Below are positions 22,358 through 22,926 of a stretch of 22,926 nucleotides of DNA, in pieces (position 1 is the stretch's first letter; each line of letters opens with the position of its first letter). This DNA is from JBDIBB01 sp039812685 (GTDB lineage Bacteria; Acidobacteriota; Vicinamibacteria; Vicinamibacterales; JAFNAJ01): the NCBI GenBank assembly GCA_039812685.1, contig JBDIBB010000067.1:1-22926 (forward strand). Direction: 5' to 3'. Under the pieces are notes generated by a model. That model was not told the origin of the DNA. It saw only the letters and a list, made by a program, of their open reading frames with translations, and did not search any database. The position numbers and the translations under genes were made by a program.

Positions 22358-22926
22358 GTGAGCGAGGGCAGGGACTTCGGGCTGGCGCTTCGGCTCGAAC
22401 GGGAACGGCGTGGGATTCCGCTCGAAGCCGTTGCCGAGAGGACGAAGATCGGTCTCGCACTGCTCTCGGGGCTCGAGCGAGGTGACCTCGCGCGCTGGCC
22501 GGCGGGGATCTTCCGCCGCGCCTTCTTCCGCGCCTATGTCGAGACGGTCGGCCTGTCATCGGACGAGATGCTGCCGCGCTTCGAGCGCGCGTTCCCCGAA
22601 CCGGCCGACGAATCCACCGCACGTGCCGCCCGGGCCACGCCGGCAGCGTACCCGCCCGACCCCCTGCGCCTGAGCCTCGCGCGCAGGCCGGGGGATCGCG
22701 TGCTGGCGATCGCGCGGCGGCTTGCCGCGCTTGCCATCGATCTCGCCGCCATTGCCGGCGCCGGGTTCACCGCAGGCGCCGCCGGCGCGCAATCCCCGGC
22801 GATCGGCCTGCTGGCTGCGTCCGTGGTCTATTTCGGCGCCGGAACGCTGCTGCTGGAAACCTCACCCGGCACGTGGCTGCTCCGTCGCGCCTTGCGGCCG
22901 CGCCGCCTGGCGGCGCCCAGGCCCAC
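22358..22926 (+). CDS. HTH_25 (RodZ-type) protein with RDD-like membrane region, 3' end outside window
   Basis: 189 codons are visible. The GTG at 22358 has GGAG six bases upstream. Residues 8-80 form a Cro/C1-type helix-turn-helix of the HTH_25 kind: LRLERERRGIPLEAVAERTK, then LLSGLERGDLARWPAGIFRR and AFFRAYVETVGLSSDEML, exactly the pattern of RodZ and related membrane-anchored regulators. A linker (about 81-105) leads to two hydrophobic segments (about 117-140 and 148-165) ending in ETSPGTWLLRRALRP, which resembles the RDD family (RLxxxxID in the first helix, TPGKxLLxLRV after the last). RodZ normally has a single transmembrane helix. Role unknown; envelope or cytoskeleton-linked regulation is possible. 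Confidence 0.7.
   Translation, partial: MSEGRDFGLALRLERERRGIPLEAVAERTKIGLALLSGLERGDLARWPAGIFRRAFFRAYVETVGLSSDEMLPRFERAFPEPADESTARAARATPAAYPPDPLRLSLARRPGDRVLAIARRLAALAIDLAAIAGAGFTAGAAGAQSPAIGLLAASVVYFGAGTLLLETSPGTWLLRRALRPRRLAAPRP

Noticed and set aside
1..22926. Defence island, prophage, transposon, CRISPR array, tRNA or rRNA
   Set aside because: No transposase, integrase, Cas, restriction or phage proteins, no regularly spaced repeats and no tRNA-like cloverleaf were recognised; the gene content is housekeeping and envelope functions.

Overview
This 22.9 kb window is very GC-rich bacterial chromosome and almost entirely coding. High GC, secreted multi-repeat carboxypeptidase-regulatory-like proteins, a GHL10-type glycosidase, a signal-peptide amidase and a MerR/HspR-controlled chaperone operon together suggest an Acidobacteriota of the Vicinamibacteria type. 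That assignment is inference from gene content, not a marker gene. I see no phage, transposon, CRISPR, tRNA or rRNA. No gene-free stretch exceeds 300 bases; the longest are about 230 bases (14606-14839 and 8831-9059).

Region 1 (1-2740) holds a divergent pair of envelope genes: a secreted GHL10-like glycosidase (minus, running off the left edge) and a predicted outer-membrane beta-barrel (plus). Region 2 (2849-8871) is a minus-strand heat-shock operon in transcription order hspR, cbpA/dnaJ-type J-protein, clpB, ftsH. It starts at a consensus-like promoter (TTGACA, 17 bases, TACACT) that overlaps a HAIR-type HspR operator. The operon pairs disaggregation (J-protein plus ClpB) with membrane proteolysis (FtsH), probably under HspR autorepression. 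A strong hairpin holds the J-protein stop codon in its loop, ahead of clpB.

Region 3 (9060-14605) contains a TerC-family membrane protein (plus) and three separately terminated minus-strand genes: a five-repeat carboxypeptidase-regulatory-like secreted protein, a tartrate/D-malate dehydrogenase, and a secreted amidase-signature enzyme.

Region 4 (14840-21014) is a compact minus-strand operon: cytoplasmic GH15 glucoamylase/trehalase-like enzyme, zwf, ROK/polyphosphate-glucokinase-like kinase, short-form gnd, pgl. The first four are joined by three successive 4-base ATGA overlaps and pgl follows after 4 bases. Together they could turn an intracellular alpha-glucoside into glucose, glucose 6-phosphate and then ribulose 5-phosphate with NAD(P)H, possibly paying for glucose activation with polyphosphate. 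Divergent to it, 95 bases away, is a DUF5009/HGSNAT-like membrane acyltransferase. The right edge carries the start of an HTH_25 (RodZ-type) protein that continues into RDD-like membrane segments.

Several non-SD starts (GH15, DUF5009, dehydrogenase, perhaps hspR) have a TANNNT box about 7-11 bases upstream, which suggests leaderless transcripts in this organism.
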